Below, in pieces: positions 6,007 through 6,543 of a stretch of 6,543 nucleotides of DNA. The DNA lies in assembly GCA_003222935.1 (NCBI GenBank), contig QHXL01000167.1, positions 1-6,543 on the forward strand, in the 5' to 3' direction. Numbering within the stretch: position 1 is the first letter of the stretch; every line of letters starts with the position of its first letter. The position numbers and the translations under genes are program-made. Source of the stretch: Acidobacteriota bacterium. Lineage in GTDB: Bacteria > Acidobacteriota > Blastocatellia > Pyrinomonadales > Pyrinomonadaceae. A model generated the notes under the pieces. That model saw only the letters and a program-made list of their open reading frames with translations. It made no database searches and was not told where the DNA came from.

Positions 6007-6150
6007 TTACTCTTCTTCCTCGCCACCTCTGATCCTGCCTTCGGCTCTAGATTGCTCCACGATTTTCTGGGCCAACTGTCCAGGAACCGGATCGTAATGT
6101 GAAAACTGCATGTGGAACGACCCGCGCGCCGCAGTGATCGAGTTTAGCGT
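6007..6150 (-). pseudogene. fusA: Out-of-frame C-terminal tail of EF-G (domain V end)
   Basis: In the frame one base off from the upstream EF-G frame, the minus strand from 6150 reads 47 codons: TLNSITAARGSFHMQFSHYD, PVPGQLAQKIVEQSRAEGRI, then RGGEEEE and a TAA at 6007-6009. This is the normal end of EF-G (compare E. coli [20 protein letters not shown]). It has no start of its own and can only be translated if the frame shifts. Conserved residues are intact, so the lesion is either recent or an error in the sequence. The intact terminator just downstream fits this being the original gene end. Confidence 0.85.
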
Positions 6151-6543
6151 TTCAACATTTCCGCCATTGGCACCTGCGCTTTGATCACCTGTAGCTTGCC
6201 GCTCATCTCCATGCCTTGAACACGTCCACGTCGGGAGTTCAGGTCACCCATAATGTCTCCGCTGTACTCTTGTGGAGTAGCGATCTCGACGTCCATCACC
6301 GGCTCGAGTATCGAAGGTCTCACTTTCTCCATCGCTGCTCGAAATGCTTTTCTACCGGCAGCCCTGAACGAGTGCTCATCGGAGTCGACCGGGTGATAAG
6401 AACCGTCGATCAATTGCACCTTGAAATCAACCAATGGATATCCGGCAATGGCTCCGGCTTTGGCAGCTTCGATGATGCCCTTCTCAATTGCTGGTCTAAA
6501 GTTAGCTGGCACTGACCCGCCGAAGATCTTGTCCTCAAATACA
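6144..6543 (-). CDS. fusA: Elongation factor G, domains IV-V (5' end outside window, 3' end frameshifted)
   Basis: The minus strand reads 132 residues of EF-G, the GTPase that drives ribosomal translocation. Seen in order: VFEDKIFGGSVPANFRPAIEKG and AGAIAGYPLVDFKVQL of domain IV; the tip loop GSYHPVDSDE with the conserved His that reaches the decoding centre; LEPVMDVEIATPQEYSGDIMGDL and NSRRGRVQGME of domain V; and VPMAEML. Then KR and a TAA at 6144-6146 end the frame. Family members continue with a G/S-Y-A segment and about 50 more residues, which are found here in another frame. The gene therefore lacks the end of domain V as written. Domain V contacts the sarcin-ricin/L11 region, so loss should be harmful if this is the only EF-G. 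Many acidobacteria carry EF-G paralogues (from memory), so it might be a decaying extra copy. Convergent with the sigma operon. Confidence 0.9.
   Translation of the reverse strand, partial: VFEDKIFGGSVPANFRPAIEKGIIEAAKAGAIAGYPLVDFKVQLIDGSYHPVDSDEHSFRAAGRKAFRAAMEKVRPSILEPVMDVEIATPQEYSGDIMGDLNSRRGRVQGMEMSGKLQVIKAQVPMAEMLKR

Noticed and set aside
5749..6102. Plus-strand open frame across the end of the secreted gene and both terminators
   Set aside because: It overlaps a real coding region, passes through two terminator hairpins and resembles no protein family.
6144..6158. Programmed -1 frameshift in the EF-G gene
   Set aside because: There is no slippery heptamer (TTG AAA CGC is a poor one), no programmed shift is known here in EF-G, and residues are missing as well as the frame, which fits a deletion better.
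1..6543. CRISPR array, tRNA or rRNA gene, insertion sequence, or toxin-antitoxin pair
   Set aside because: None was seen by eye: no regularly spaced repeats, no tRNA-like cloverleaf, no transposase, and no small gene pair beyond those listed.

Overview
The window (6,543 bp, roughly even base composition, dense gene packing) looks like the chromosome of a Gram-negative soil-type bacterium. The combination of a POTRA-only exported protein, a YheT-type hydrolase, an ECF sigma/anti-sigma pair with an acidobacterial-looking C-terminal module and a secreted protein of a type I associate with Acidobacteriota suggests that phylum, perhaps Blastocatellia. This is inferred from protein character; no rRNA or marker search was possible.

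Layout. (1) 1-234 (+): 3' end of an all-helical protein of unknown function, tail-to-tail with the next gene and overlapping it by 20 bp. (2) 215-2644 (-): a two-gene operon read right to left. The first gene encodes an exported protein that reads as about five consecutive POTRA-like units with no outer-membrane beta-barrel. The second, 6 bp downstream, encodes a YheT/EMBH-type alpha/beta hydrolase. (3) 2645-2756: divergent intergenic region almost filled by a REP-like inverted doublet (24-bp perfect arms, each arm itself a small hairpin) plus an 11-bp tandem duplication. (4) 2757-3293 (+): conserved-looking 178-aa protein of unknown function. (5) 3376-5861 (+): an ECF sigma factor, a membrane-anchored zinc-motif anti-sigma factor joined by an ATGA stop/start overlap, and a secreted protein whose ribosome-binding region is a (GA)n dinucleotide repeat. 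A strong intrinsic terminator follows. (6) 5950-6543 (-): 3' end of an elongation factor G gene with its own terminator. Its last 47 codons are out of frame, apparently through a deletion of about 10 bp in domain V.

How they work together. The sigma factor, its antagonist and the secreted protein form a self-contained envelope-signalling cassette. The anti-sigma factor would hold the sigma factor at the membrane. The third protein is exported to the same compartment as the anti-sigma C-terminal domain, so it may be a sensor partner or a target. The POTRA protein on the other side of the divergent region is also an envelope protein, but nothing in the sequence directly ties it to the sigma cassette. 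The items most worth a second look are the barrel-less POTRA array, the sigma/anti-sigma/secreted triad with its simple-sequence RBS, the REP-like doublet and the EF-G frameshift.
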